A stretch of 64,000 nt of DNA from JAFGBI01 sp964454025 (GCA_964454025.1 CAYVRP010000003.1:76567-140566); one strand, 5' to 3'; positions 25,916-35,030 are shown, numbered from the stretch's first letter. Notes: generated by a model from the letters alone, not told the origin. A program made the numbers and translations.

Positions 25916-27112
25916 GTGCGCGCCGTCGTCCGGCGACGCGGCCACCTCGACGCGTTGTGGGCCGCGTTGGCGGTCCTGGTCGCGTTGCTGACCCTGACCC
26001 CCGCGGCGGGCGGGGCAGAGGGGAGCGACGTGGAGGTCGTCGTGGAGATCGATCGCCGCGCGAGCCACCTCGTCGATCCGACCTTGACCCGGCGGCTGGT
26101 CGCCATCGAGCTCGGAGACCTGGAGGTGCCGCCGGCGCCAGGCGACGAGCCGCCGGTCCCGCGCTCCCTGTTCGTACGCCTCATCGGGGAGGAGGAGGGG
26201 CATGTCCGCGTCGAGCTGTGGGAACTCGGCCGTCGGCTCGGCGTGCGCGAGGTCGCCTTCGACGTGGGCACGAGCGAGCAGCTCCGGGCGCGCCGCATCG
26301 CGCTCGTCGCCGCGGCGCTCGGGCGGGAGGCCGCCCTGGCGCGTCGGCGGGAGGCGCAGCGCCTCGCCGAGCAGGCGCGCGTCGAGCAGGAGGCGCGCCT
26401 CGCGGCCGCGGCGACGCCGCCGGCTTCGCGGGCCGCGCTGGTGGGGGGACTGCGGGTCGCTGACGTCGGCAGCGCGGAACTGCTGCTGGCCGGGCCTCGC
26501 CTGGAGGGCTCCCTGCGCCTGGCGGACGGGGCAACGCTCGGGGTCGGGCTCGTTCAGCTCGCGGGCGCCGCCCCGGGGCTGGGCGGCGCTCCCCCGCTGA
26601 AGTGGGCCGAGCTGACCATGACGCCCGGGTGGCAAGCGTCCATCGCGCCGGGCGCGCGGCTCGGGTTCGGTGCCGAGATCGCCGCGGCCACGGTGGAGCT
26701 GCCCCGGGTGCCGGTGGTCGACGGCGTGGCGGGGCAGCTTGCCACCTGGACGGCGCGGGCGGCGGGGCGGCTCACGATCGAGCTGGGGACGGGCCGGCTC
26801 GGCTCGGCGGAGCTCGGGGTCGGCGCCGGGATGGTCCTTCGCCCGCTGCCGGTGGGCTATCCGGGGGGCGCCGAGGCCGATCTCGGCGGTGCTTGGCTCG
26901 CACTGGCCGCCGGCTGGGTGCTCGATCCGCGGCGTCGCGGCGAGGCTACGGTCGACCGGGGGGCGGGTCCCCGCGCAGCCGCTCCCGTTGGCGCCGCGAC
27001 AGGTTCACCCACCGCCCCTCCACCCGGAAGCGAGGCCGCGGCTCCCCTGGCGCAGGCGCGCCCGCCAGCGGTGCGTCGGACCGCGGCTCGCGGCGACAGC
27101 GCTGCACCTTGA
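25916..27112 (+). CDS. Exported protein of the ECF operon, possible beta-barrel
   Basis: 398 residues from GTG 25916, 7 bp after the TPR gene. It has a signal peptide (ALWAALAVLVALLTLTPAAGGAE), then a region that looks like a helical pair (VRVELWELGRRLGVREVAFDV, and a Glu/Arg-rich coil AQRLAEQARVEQEARLAAAA). From about residue 180 there are alternating Gly-rich strands (LEGSLRLADGATLGVGLVQLAG, RLGFGAEIAAATVEL, GSAELGVGAGMVLRP) suggestive of an outer-membrane beta-barrel. The last 55 residues are low-complexity and overlap 167 bp with the reverse-strand PilZ-like gene. It is probably the periplasmic or outer-membrane target of the ECF circuit. Confidence 0.7.
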   Translation: MRAVVRRRGHLDALWAALAVLVALLTLTPAAGGAEGSDVEVVVEIDRRASHLVDPTLTRRLVAIELGDLEVPPAPGDEPPVPRSLFVRLIGEEEGHVRVELWELGRRLGVREVAFDVGTSEQLRARRIALVAAALGREAALARRREAQRLAEQARVEQEARLAAAATPPASRAALVGGLRVADVGSAELLLAGPRLEGSLRLADGATLGVGLVQLAGAAPGLGGAPPLKWAELTMTPGWQASIAPGARLGFGAEIAAATVELPRVPVVDGVAGQLATWTARAAGRLTIELGTGRLGSAELGVGAGMVLRPLPVGYPGGAEADLGGAWLALAAGWVLDPRRRGEATVDRGAGPRAAAPVGAATGSPTAPPPGSEAAAPLAQARPPAVRRTAARGDSAAP

Positions 27113-27275
27113 GCGTGCAGGCGCCGAGTTGCCCGTCGCCCTCGCCGACCAGCGTGGCGCCAGGGGGGTAAGGCACACTCGTCACCAGCACCGCGCGGGC
27201 GCCGTCCGTCTCCACGACCTCCGCCTCGCCGCCACCCGGGAGCGACAGCCGCGCCCGGCGACCGGTCGGCGTCAC
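26946..27275 (-). CDS. PilZ-like small protein downstream of smpB
   Basis: 109 residues from a GTG that overlaps the smpB stop (GTGA), so it is translationally coupled to smpB. The sequence (ARLSLPGGGEAEVVETDGARAVLVT, GATLVGEGDG, KVQRCRRE, RFRVEGRWVNLSRRQRERL) alternates short strands in a way that suggests a PilZ-type beta-barrel. It lacks the RxxxR and DxSxxG c-di-GMP-binding motifs, so any PilZ domain would be non-canonical. The family call is tentative. Its last 167 bp lie opposite the 3' end of the exported-protein gene, so the two overlap convergently. Confidence 0.55.
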   Translation of the reverse strand: MTPTGRRARLSLPGGGEAEVVETDGARAVLVTSVPYPPGATLVGEGDGQLGACTLKVQRCRREPRSDAPLAGAPAPGEPRPRFRVEGRWVNLSRRQRERLRGDPPPGRP

Positions 27276-27754
27276 CGCTCCCGCTCCCGCCGCATGGCCG
27301 CCTGCGCCTCGCGCGCGGCTTCGCGCTCGCGGACCGCCCGCCGCTTGTCGTGCTGCTTGCGCCCGCGCGCGATCGCCACCTCGACCTTCAGCCGCCCGCC
27401 CTTGAAGTAGCAGCGCGTGGCGACCGCCGTCATGCCCTCCCGCGAGATGGCGGTGGCCAGCTCGACGAGCTCGCGTTCGTGGAGCAACAGCTTGCGCGGC
27501 CGCTTCTCTTCGTGCCCGAAGGCCGCGTGTCGGAGCTCGGGGATGCGCATCCCTTTGAGCCACGCCTCACGGCGGCCGTCGACCTCGACCCAGCTATCGG
27601 TCAGGTCCGCCGCGCGGTCGCGCAGCGCCCGCGCCTCGCTGCCGATGAGCACGATGCCCGCCTCGTAGGTCTCCCCGAGCTCGTACTCGAAGCGCGCCCG
27701 CTTGTTGCGCGCGACCACCTGGAGGTCGCTCTTCGCCTTCGCCCTGTCCGCCAT
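27272..27754 (-). CDS. smpB: SsrA (tmRNA)-binding protein
   Basis: A 160-residue protein of normal SmpB length, with NKRARFEYELGETYEAGIVLIGSEARALRD, RPRKLLLHERELVELA and GRLKVEVAIARGRKQHDKR, followed by a basic C-terminal tail (AAMRRERER). It binds tmRNA and the stalled ribosome for trans-translation. A GGAG precedes the ATG by a few bases, and CATACT (27784-27779) upstream is a likely -10. It is divergent from the methyltransferase gene and coupled to the small gene downstream. Confidence 0.95.
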   Translation of the reverse strand: MADRAKAKSDLQVVARNKRARFEYELGETYEAGIVLIGSEARALRDRAADLTDSWVEVDGRREAWLKGMRIPELRHAAFGHEEKRPRKLLLHERELVELATAISREGMTAVATRCYFKGGRLKVEVAIARGRKQHDKRRAVREREAAREAQAAMRRERER

Positions 27755-27778
27755 GTCTCCGGGCACGCCGGGGCGGCC

Positions 27779-27784
27779 AGTATG
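27779..27784 (-). promoter_or_regulatory. -10-like CATACT upstream of smpB
   Basis: CATACT on the reverse strand lies 24 nt before the smpB ATG, predicting a leader of about 18 nt that includes the GGAG ribosome-binding site. Confidence 0.35.
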
Positions 27785-27868
27785 CCGCCGTGGGCGCGCG
27801 GCGCAACGGCCGGCGGGCGACCTCGCCCCGGCTGGCCTCCGCGCGGGCGCGTGCCACGATGGCGCGTC

Positions 27869-28558
27869 GTGAGCTCGCTCGAGTCGCGCTGCCCGGAACG
27901 GGTGCTCCGTGATGCGGCCGCCACCGCGGCGCTCATCGTCGAGCACACGGTGGACGAGCGGCCGTCGCTGGTCCCCGAGCTGGTGCTCCGCACGGCGCCG
28001 TCGCTGCTGGCCATCTGGGAGGCCACCGAGGCCGCCGCGACGGGCGAGCGCCCGCCGCCCTACTGGGCGTACCCCTGGGTGGGCGGTCAGGCGGTCGCTC
28101 GGTTCGTGCTCGATCGCCCCCAGCTCGTCGCCGGCCGTCGCGTCCTAGATTTCGCCACCGGCGGCGGGCTGGTCGCCCTGGCGGCTCGCCGGGCGGGGGC
28201 GGCGGCCGTCACCGCGGTCGACGTGGACCCGACCGCCATCGTCGCCGCCGCCGTCAACGCGCACGCCAACGCCCTGGACGTGAATCTCGTGCTCGGCGAT
28301 CTCGTCGACACGCACCCCGACGTGGACGTCGTCCTCACCGGGGACATCTGCTACGAGCGCGGCTCGGCACGTCGGATCGCCGCCTGGCTCCGGGCGCTCG
28401 CGCAGGACCACGACCTCGTCCTGCTCGGGGACGGTGGCCGGGCCTTCCTCCCGGACGAGGGGCTCCAGCGGGAGGCCCGCTACGTGGTCCAGACCTCTCG
28501 GGAGATCGAGAGCGCGGACCAGCGTGACGCGACGGTCTGGCGCGTCTTGCCCCGCTGA
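27869..28558 (+). CDS. Protein lysine methyltransferase, ETF-beta (METTL20) type
   Basis: 229 residues from GTG 27869. The class I SAM fold shows VLDFATGGGLVALAARRAGA (motif I), VTAVDVDPTAIVAAAVNAHANAL (motif II) and DVVLTGDICYE (motif IV). Upstream lies IWEATEAAATGERPPPYWAYPWVGGQAVARFVL, the stretch that, with the DxCYE-type post-II motif, marks the METTL20/ETFB-KMT and PrmA-related group that methylates lysines of ETF beta or L11. Bacterial ETFB-KMT methylates ETF beta to modulate electron transfer. Substrate assignment is by family. A CACGAT lies 8 nt before the GTG. Divergent from smpB. Confidence 0.75.
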   Translation: MSSLESRCPERVLRDAAATAALIVEHTVDERPSLVPELVLRTAPSLLAIWEATEAAATGERPPPYWAYPWVGGQAVARFVLDRPQLVAGRRVLDFATGGGLVALAARRAGAAAVTAVDVDPTAIVAAAVNAHANALDVNLVLGDLVDTHPDVDVVLTGDICYERGSARRIAAWLRALAQDHDLVLLGDGGRAFLPDEGLQREARYVVQTSREIESADQRDATVWRVLPR

Positions 28559-28628
28559 CCTTCCCCCCGCCTCGCTTCCCCCTGGCCGCGTCGCGGGATC
28601 GGCCCTAGACACCCGGGAGAGCCCGGCG

Positions 28629-31600
28629 ATGCGGCGTTCGAGCTTGCGCGGCGCGCGCACCCACAACCTCGCCGGGATCGATCTCGATCTCGACGCGGGG
28701 CAGGTCATCGCCATCACCGGCGTGTCCGGGTCCGGCAAGAGCAGCCTCGCCCTCGACACGCTCTACGCCGAAGGACAGCGCCGCTTCGTCGAGAGCTTCA
28801 GCCCCTACGCGCGGCAATTCCTGGAGCGACTGGAGCGGCCGCCCATGGATTCGCTCGAGCCCGTCCCCGCGGGCGTCGCGGTGGACCGGCGCGCGCCGGT
28901 GAAGAGCTCGCGGTCGACGGTGGCGACGATGGCCGACGTCGAGCCCTATGTCGCGGCCCTGTTCCTCAGGGAGGCGCGCCCCTTCTGCCCCGAGCACGGC
29001 TGCGAGGCGATCGACGCCGACCCCGCGCAGGCGGGCGCTGCGGCGCTCGCCGCCCACGGCGGGGAGCGCGTCGTCGTGGGCTACCCGCTCGTCGCGACCC
29101 ACCTCGAAGGTTACCTCGAGGTGCGGGAGTCGCTGCTGCGGGAGGGATACCGGCGGCTGTGGTTGCCCGGCGAGGACGGCGGCAGGCTCGCTGACCTCGA
29201 CCGCACGCCGCCCTCGGAGGTGCTCGGCGCCGCGACGGAGGCGGACGTGGTGGTGGATCGGCTGCGCGCCACGCCCCGCGACGCGGGGCGCCTCGCGGCC
29301 GCCATCGAGACGGCCTGGCGTCGCGGGGGCGGGGTCGCCCGCCTGCGGGGCGAAAGCGGCACCCGCCAGCTCCGCGAGGGCCTGTGCTGCCCCGTCTGCG
29401 CCCGCGCCTTCGAGGCCCCCGGCCCCGGCCTGTTCTCCTACGAGTCCCCCCTCGGTGCGTGCCCCCGTTGCCGCGGCTTCGGTCGCGTCGTCGGGATCGA
29501 TCCCGAGAAGGTGGTCCCCGATCCCGGCCGCTCGCTGCGCGATCGGGCCATTCGTCCCTGGTCGACGCCGAGCACCGCCTGGGAGCGCGCCGAGCTCGCC
29601 CGGCTCTGCGCGCGGCACCGGATCCCGCTGGACGTCCCCTGGGCGGAGCTGTCGGCGGAGCAGCGGCGGCGCGTGTGGGAGGGCGACGGTAGCTGGGACA
29701 CCGGGCGCTTCCCCGGCGTACGGGGCTGGTTTCGCTGGCTCGAGTCGCGCACCTACAAGCTGCACGTGCGGGTGCTGCTCGCCCGCTATCGCGCCTACGA
29801 GCCCTGCGAGGCCTGTGGGGGGCGACGGCTCGGTCCCGCGGCCCTCGCCTTTCGCCTCGGCGGGTTGGACGTCGCGGCCTGGCACGCCCTCCCCGTTCGC
29901 GAGGCGCGCGCGCGCCTCGCGGCGCTGTCGCCGCGTACGGTCCAGGGCCGCCTCGCGCGGGACGAGGTCGCCGCGCGCGTCACGATGCTGGACCGCGTGG
30001 GGCTCGGCTACCTGACGCTGGACCGGCAGGCGCGGACGCTGTCGGGCGGGGAGGCGCAGCGGGTCACGCTCACCGCCGCTCTCGCCACCTCCCTGCACCA
30101 CGCCCTGTTCGTGCTCGACGAGCCTACCGTGGGCCTCCACCCCGCGGACGTGCCGCCCCTCGCCGAGGTCATCCGCGAGCTCGCCGCGCGTGGCAACACG
30201 GTGCTGGTCGTCGAGCACGACCCCCGCCTCATCGCCGCTGCGGACCGGGTCGTCGAGCTCGGGCCGGGCGCCGGCGCCGCGGGGGGACGGATCGTGGTCG
30301 ACGGCTCGGTCGACCAGGCGGTGCGCGCCGGCGGCGCCACCGCCCGCGCGCTCGTGGGCGCGCCGCCCCCGCCGCGCCGCCCGCGACCCGCGCCGCGCGG
30401 TGTGCTCACCGTGCGCGGAGCCGCCGCCAACAACCTCCGCGAGGTGGACGTCGAGCTCCCCCTCGGGGCGCTGGTCGCGGTCGTCGGGCCGAGCGGGTCT
30501 GGCAAGAGCTCGCTCGTGGTCGACGTGCTGTACCGCGGCCTGGCGCGCCGTCTCGCGGTCCCCGACGTGGACCCGCCCGGTCGGCACGCGGGAATCGACG
30601 GCGCTGACGCGATCGAGCGCGTCACCCTCGTGGACCAGGCGCCCCTCGGGCGCACCTCGCGCGGGAACGCGGCCACCTACACCAAGGCGTGGGACGCCGT
30701 CCGGCGGCGCTTCGCGGCGGAGCCCGCGGCGGTGAGCCGGGGGCTCGCCGCCGCGAGCTTCTCCTTCAACGTCGCCGCCGGGCGGTGCCCGGCGTGTGCG
30801 GGGGAGGGCTTCGAGACGGTGGAAATGCAGTTCCTGGCCGACGTGCGCCTGCTCTGTCCCTTGTGCCACGGGCAGCGCTTCCAGCCGGAGGTGCTCGCGG
30901 TGCGCCACCGGGGCGCCTCGGTGGCGGACCTGCTGGCGGCCACCGTGACCGAGGTGCGTGAGCGGTTCGTCGACGACGCCGCGATCCAGCGCGCGCTGGT
31001 CCCCGTGGAGCGGCTCGGGCTCGGCTACCTCCGCCTGGGGCAGCCGCTCTCCACCCTCTCGGGGGGGGAGGCTCAGCGGCTGAAGCTGGCCCGCGCGCTC
31101 GGGGAGCGGCACCGCGCGGGGCTCTTCGTCCTGGACGAGCCGAGCGCGGGGCTGCACGCCGACGAGGTCGCCCGGGTGATGGTCGCCCTGCGCGAGCTGG
31201 TCGCCGGGGGAGCGAGCGTCGTCGTCGTCGATCACGATCTCGACGTCATCTTCGCCGCCGATCACGTGGTCGAGCTCGGGCCCGGCGCCGGCGCCGAGGG
31301 GGGGCGCGTGGTCGCCGTCGGTTCGCCGGAGGAGGTGGCGCGCGCCGCGACCCGCACCGGCGACGCGTTGCGCGAAGCGGCGCGGCGCCGCGCGGGGCTG
31401 GCGACAGGTCGGCGTCGCGAGGTCCCGCGGCGCGCGCCATCCCCGCGGACGGGCACCGTGCTCGAGGTGACGCGCGCGCGGGAGCACAACCTGCGGGACC
31501 TGTCGGTCGCGATCCCGCACGGGAAGCTGACGGTGGTCACTGGCCCGAGTGGCTCGGGCAAGAGCACGCTCGCGTTCGACGTCGTCTTCGCCGAGGGCCA

Positions 31601-34082
31601 GCGCCGCTTCCTCGAGACCTTGACCCCCTACGCCCGGCAGTTCCTCCCGACCCTGCCTCGCCCCGACGTGGACGCCGTGAGCGGGGTGCCGCCCGCCATC
31701 GCGCTCGAGCAGCGCACGTCGCGCGCCGGGCCGCGCTCGACGGTCGCCACGGTCACCGAGGTCGCCCATTACCTGCGGCTGCTCTTCGCCAAGGTGGGGG
31801 TCGCGCACTGCCCCGACCACGACCTGCCGATCCAGGCCCGCACCACCGAGGAGGCGTTCGCCGAGGTCCGCGCCGCCGGGACCCGCGGAACGCTCCTCGC
31901 GCCGGCGGTCGTGGCCCGCAAGGGCGTCCACCTCGACCTGTTCGCCGCGGCGGCGCGGGAGGGCATCGAGGCCGCGATCTGCGACGGAGTGCAGGTGGCG
32001 ACCGACCCGCCGCCGCGGCTCGCCCGGTCGCGGGAGCACACCGTCGATCTCGTGGTGGCCGCGGACGTGCAGCTCGGCGCCCTCGAGCGGGACGTGTTCG
32101 ATCGCGCGCTCGCCTGGGGCCGCGGCGAGGTGCGCGTCGCGCGGCCGGGCCGGCCCCTCCTCGTGGTGTCGACCCGCCGCGCCTGTCCGGTCTGCGCGCG
32201 CGCGATCCCGGAGCTTGACCCGCGCTGGTTCTCCTTCGTCACGGCGCAGGGGCGCTGCGCGCGCTGCGAGGGAACCGGCCTGGCGGCGGCGCCGGGCGCC
32301 GCCCAGCGCGGCCGCCGCCGGGCCGGGCGCGGCGGCGACCAGCGTCCCGCGCGATCCCGTCGGGGTTCCGCGCCGCCCGCGCGTGACCTGCCCTGTCCGG
32401 AATGCGGGGGCGCCCGGCTCGGGCCCGTGCCGCGCGCCGTTCGCGTGCAGGGCCTCACCTACGCGCAGCTCACGGCGCTCCCCATCGCCGAGGCCCTCGA
32501 CCGGGTGCGGGGGTGGCGCTTCTCCGGTCCCAGCCGCGAGGTGGCGCGGCCCGTCCAGGCCGAGCTCGAGCGTCGCCTCGCCTTCCTCGACCAGGTGGGG
32601 CTCGGCTACCTCGGTCTCGACCGCGCCGCCGGCACCCTGTCCGGGGGGGAGCTGCAACGCCTCCGCCTCGGCGCGCAGCTCGGCGCGGGTCTGACTGGCG
32701 CCTTGTACGTGCTCGACGAGCCGACGATCGGCCTGCACCCGCGAGACACGGGGCGGCTCTTGGACAACCTCCGGCGGCTCGTCGAGCTCGGCTCCACGGT
32801 GCTGGTGGTGGAGCACGACGCCGACGTGATTCGCGCCGCGGACCACCTGGTCGATCTCGGGCCGGGCGGGGGCCGCGGGGGAGGCGAGGTGGTGGCGGCC
32901 GGGAGTGCCCGGGAGGTGCTCGCGCGCGCCGACTCCCCCACCGCCCGGGCGCTGGCCGCGCCGCCGGTGCTTCGCGCGCCCTTGCCCGTGCGGACGACGG
33001 CCCCCTGGCTCGTGCTCGAGGGAGTCACCGCCCACAATCTGAAGGACGTGCGCGTCGCGCTGCCGGTGGGGCGCTTCACCGTGGTCGCCGGCGTGAGCGG
33101 TTCGGGCAAGAGCACGCTCGTGCGCCAGGTGCTGCTCCCGGCCGTACGGCGTTCGCTCGGGCTGGTCACCGAGCCGCCTGGACCTTACCGGTCACTCGCC
33201 GGCGAAACCGCGGTCAGGCGGGCACTCGCGGTCGATCAGGCCCCGATCGGCAGCAGCCCGCGTTCGGTCCCCGCCACCTACCTCGGGCTCTGGGACGAGG
33301 TCCGACGGCTCTTCGCGGCCACCCCCGACGCCCAGGTGGCCGGCTTCGGGGCCGCGCGCTTCAGCTTCAACACGACGGGTGGTGGGCGCTGCCCCGCCTG
33401 CGACGGGCAGGGGTTTCTCACGCACGAGATGAGCTTCTTGCCCGACGCGGTCACGCCTTGCCCGAGCTGCGCCGGGGTCCGCTTCGAGCCGCGCACCCTC
33501 GCCGTCCGCTACCTCGGGCACACCGTGGGCGAGGTGCTGGGCCTCACCGTGGCCGAGGCGGCCGAGCTCTTCGCCAATCACCCCCGGATCGCGGCGCCGC
33601 TGCGCACGCTGGTCGACCTGGGGGCTGGCTACGTCACGCTGGGTCAGGGCGCCCATTCCCTCTCGGGCGGTGAGGCCCAGCGCCTGAAGCTCGCCGCGGA
33701 GCTGACCGCGACGGCGCGGCACGAGCCCACGCTCTACGTCCTCGACGAGCCGACGACGGGGCTGCACCTCACGGACGTTCACCGGTTGGGGGAGGTGCTT
33801 GGCCGCCTGGTGGAGCGGGGCGACACCCTGGTCGTGATCGAGCACCACCCGATTGTCATCGCTGGCGCCGACTGGATGGTAGAGCTCGGGCCCGAGGGCG
33901 GGGATCGAGGCGGCGAGGTGATCGCGGCTGGCCCCCCGCGCGAGGTGGCGGGCGCGCGCACGCCGACCGCCGAAGTCCTGCGCGAGGTCCTGGCCTCGGC
34001 CCCACCGCCCGGCTCGCCCCATGGGGGGCGCCCCGTCCGGTCGCGCGGGCGCTCCGATTGCGTCAGGCGCCGGAGTGGCTAG
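28629..34082 (+). CDS. uvrA: Tandem-duplicated UvrA excinuclease subunit
   Basis: 1817 residues, about twice normal UvrA, from ATG 28629. Two full UvrA copies are fused head to tail (about 1-940 and 945-1817). Four Walker A motifs are visible (GVSGSGKSSLALD near 30, GPSGSGKSSLVVD near 620, GPSGSGKSTLAFD near 970, GVSGSGKSTLVRQ near 1488), with four ABC signatures (three LSGGEAQR, one LSGGELQR) and four sets of paired zinc knuckles of the CPxC type, such as CPVCARAF with CPRCRGFG. Double UvrA of this size is known from Chlamydiae. It should bind damaged DNA in nucleotide-excision repair as a single-chain dimer, but a specialised role is possible. The last 25 residues are low-complexity and basic. 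Confidence 0.9.
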   Translation: MRRSSLRGARTHNLAGIDLDLDAGQVIAITGVSGSGKSSLALDTLYAEGQRRFVESFSPYARQFLERLERPPMDSLEPVPAGVAVDRRAPVKSSRSTVATMADVEPYVAALFLREARPFCPEHGCEAIDADPAQAGAAALAAHGGERVVVGYPLVATHLEGYLEVRESLLREGYRRLWLPGEDGGRLADLDRTPPSEVLGAATEADVVVDRLRATPRDAGRLAAAIETAWRRGGGVARLRGESGTRQLREGLCCPVCARAFEAPGPGLFSYESPLGACPRCRGFGRVVGIDPEKVVPDPGRSLRDRAIRPWSTPSTAWERAELARLCARHRIPLDVPWAELSAEQRRRVWEGDGSWDTGRFPGVRGWFRWLESRTYKLHVRVLLARYRAYEPCEACGGRRLGPAALAFRLGGLDVAAWHALPVREARARLAALSPRTVQGRLARDEVAARVTMLDRVGLGYLTLDRQARTLSGGEAQRVTLTAALATSLHHALFVLDEPTVGLHPADVPPLAEVIRELAARGNTVLVVEHDPRLIAAADRVVELGPGAGAAGGRIVVDGSVDQAVRAGGATARALVGAPPPPRRPRPAPRGVLTVRGAAANNLREVDVELPLGALVAVVGPSGSGKSSLVVDVLYRGLARRLAVPDVDPPGRHAGIDGADAIERVTLVDQAPLGRTSRGNAATYTKAWDAVRRRFAAEPAAVSRGLAAASFSFNVAAGRCPACAGEGFETVEMQFLADVRLLCPLCHGQRFQPEVLAVRHRGASVADLLAATVTEVRERFVDDAAIQRALVPVERLGLGYLRLGQPLSTLSGGEAQRLKLARALGERHRAGLFVLDEPSAGLHADEVARVMVALRELVAGGASVVVVDHDLDVIFAADHVVELGPGAGAEGGRVVAVGSPEEVARAATRTGDALREAARRRAGLATGRRREVPRRAPSPRTGTVLEVTRAREHNLRDLSVAIPHGKLTVVTGPSGSGKSTLAFDVVFAEGQRRFLETLTPYARQFLPTLPRPDVDAVSGVPPAIALEQRTSRAGPRSTVATVTEVAHYLRLLFAKVGVAHCPDHDLPIQARTTEEAFAEVRAAGTRGTLLAPAVVARKGVHLDLFAAAAREGIEAAICDGVQVATDPPPRLARSREHTVDLVVAADVQLGALERDVFDRALAWGRGEVRVARPGRPLLVVSTRRACPVCARAIPELDPRWFSFVTAQGRCARCEGTGLAAAPGAAQRGRRRAGRGGDQRPARSRRGSAPPARDLPCPECGGARLGPVPRAVRVQGLTYAQLTALPIAEALDRVRGWRFSGPSREVARPVQAELERRLAFLDQVGLGYLGLDRAAGTLSGGELQRLRLGAQLGAGLTGALYVLDEPTIGLHPRDTGRLLDNLRRLVELGSTVLVVEHDADVIRAADHLVDLGPGGGRGGGEVVAAGSAREVLARADSPTARALAAPPVLRAPLPVRTTAPWLVLEGVTAHNLKDVRVALPVGRFTVVAGVSGSGKSTLVRQVLLPAVRRSLGLVTEPPGPYRSLAGETAVRRALAVDQAPIGSSPRSVPATYLGLWDEVRRLFAATPDAQVAGFGAARFSFNTTGGGRCPACDGQGFLTHEMSFLPDAVTPCPSCAGVRFEPRTLAVRYLGHTVGEVLGLTVAEAAELFANHPRIAAPLRTLVDLGAGYVTLGQGAHSLSGGEAQRLKLAAELTATARHEPTLYVLDEPTTGLHLTDVHRLGEVLGRLVERGDTLVVIEHHPIVIAGADWMVELGPEGGDRGGEVIAAGPPREVAGARTPTAEVLREVLASAPPPGSPHGGRPVRSRGRSDCVRRRSG

Positions 34083-34092
34083 CAGTAGTTCC

Positions 34093-35028
34093 ATGGCCCT
34101 GCTCGACCCGTCTCGCGACGAGGCTGCAGACGCGGCGGGAGCTCCCGCCTCGGTCCGTAGCGGGGTCCAGCACCGGCTGGCGGGCCCGGAGGCGGACGGA
34201 GCGCCGGCGATCCGGGTCGACCTGTTCGGGCTCACCGACCGCGGCCGTGCCCGCGCGACCAACCAGGACCAGTTCGTGATCGCGCAGTTGAGGCGAGCCG
34301 TGGTCGTCGACCAGAGCAGCGTCGCCGCGCGCAGCGGGAAGCGCTCGGAGGCGCCCCAGGGCTGGCTCCTGGCCGTCGCGGACGGCATGGGTGGCTATCA
34401 GGGCGGCGGGCTGGCCTCGTCCGTGGCCATAAGCTCCCTGGGCGCCTTCACCCTCGAGCTCGCCCCCTGGCAGGTCGCCGCCGGCCCCGCCCTGCGCGAG
34501 CACCTGCTCCACACGCTCGAGCTCGGCGTGCGCAGCGCCGACGAGGCCGTCCATCGCACGGCGCTCGAGCTCGATCTGGACGAACGGATGGGCACGACCC
34601 TCACCGCGATCTACGTCGTCTGGCCCGAGGCCTACGTGCTGCACGTGGGCGACAGCCGTGCCCACCTCATCCGCGGCGCCGAGCTCACGCGCCTGACCCG
34701 CGATCACACCGTCGCGCAGGAGCTGCTGACGGCGCGCGCGCTCGACGCCGGTCAGGCGGCGCGCTCTCAGCTCCGCCACGTGCTGGGCAACACCGTCGGT
34801 GGGCTGCGGGACAAGGACCTCACGGTCGACCTGGCAGCGGTCGACCTCACCCCGGGTGACACGCTCGTGCTCTGCACCGACGGCGTCGCCGCGCACGTGA
34901 ACGACGAGGAGCTGCCGGGGCTGATCGGCGCGGCGCCGCGCGCCGAGGTGGCGGCGCGGGCCGTGATCGACACGGTCCTCGCGCGGGGCGCGCTCGACAA
35001 CGTCACCGTCGTGGTCGCCCGCTTCTGA
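34093..35028 (+). CDS. PP2C-family protein phosphatase
   Basis: 311 residues from ATG 34093; the same frame is also open from ATG 34021, which would overlap the uvrA end. The PP2C/PPM metal-binding and core motifs are present: GRARATNQDQF, VADGMGGYQGG, MGTTLTAIYV, LHVGDSRAHLIR, LTRDHT, LCTDGV and LDNVTVVVARF. No membrane helix. It is the expected antagonist of Hanks-type Ser/Thr kinases, two of which are in this window (49190 and beyond 62633), though neither is adjacent. It begins 10 bp after uvrA and may be co-transcribed with it. Confidence 0.9.
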   Translation: MALLDPSRDEAADAAGAPASVRSGVQHRLAGPEADGAPAIRVDLFGLTDRGRARATNQDQFVIAQLRRAVVVDQSSVAARSGKRSEAPQGWLLAVADGMGGYQGGGLASSVAISSLGAFTLELAPWQVAAGPALREHLLHTLELGVRSADEAVHRTALELDLDERMGTTLTAIYVVWPEAYVLHVGDSRAHLIRGAELTRLTRDHTVAQELLTARALDAGQAARSQLRHVLGNTVGGLRDKDLTVDLAAVDLTPGDTLVLCTDGVAAHVNDEELPGLIGAAPRAEVAARAVIDTVLARGALDNVTVVVARF

Positions 35029-35030
35029 GC

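Noticed and set aside
28605..33035. Very long reverse-strand open frame antisense to uvrA
   Set aside because: Composition is Arg/Gly/Glu/His-rich without domains, and uvrA on the other strand is unmistakable.
34021..34092. Upstream ATG of the PP2C gene at 34021
   Set aside because: It would overlap uvrA by about 60 bp and add only low-complexity residues; ATG 34093 was preferred, though the choice is not certain.
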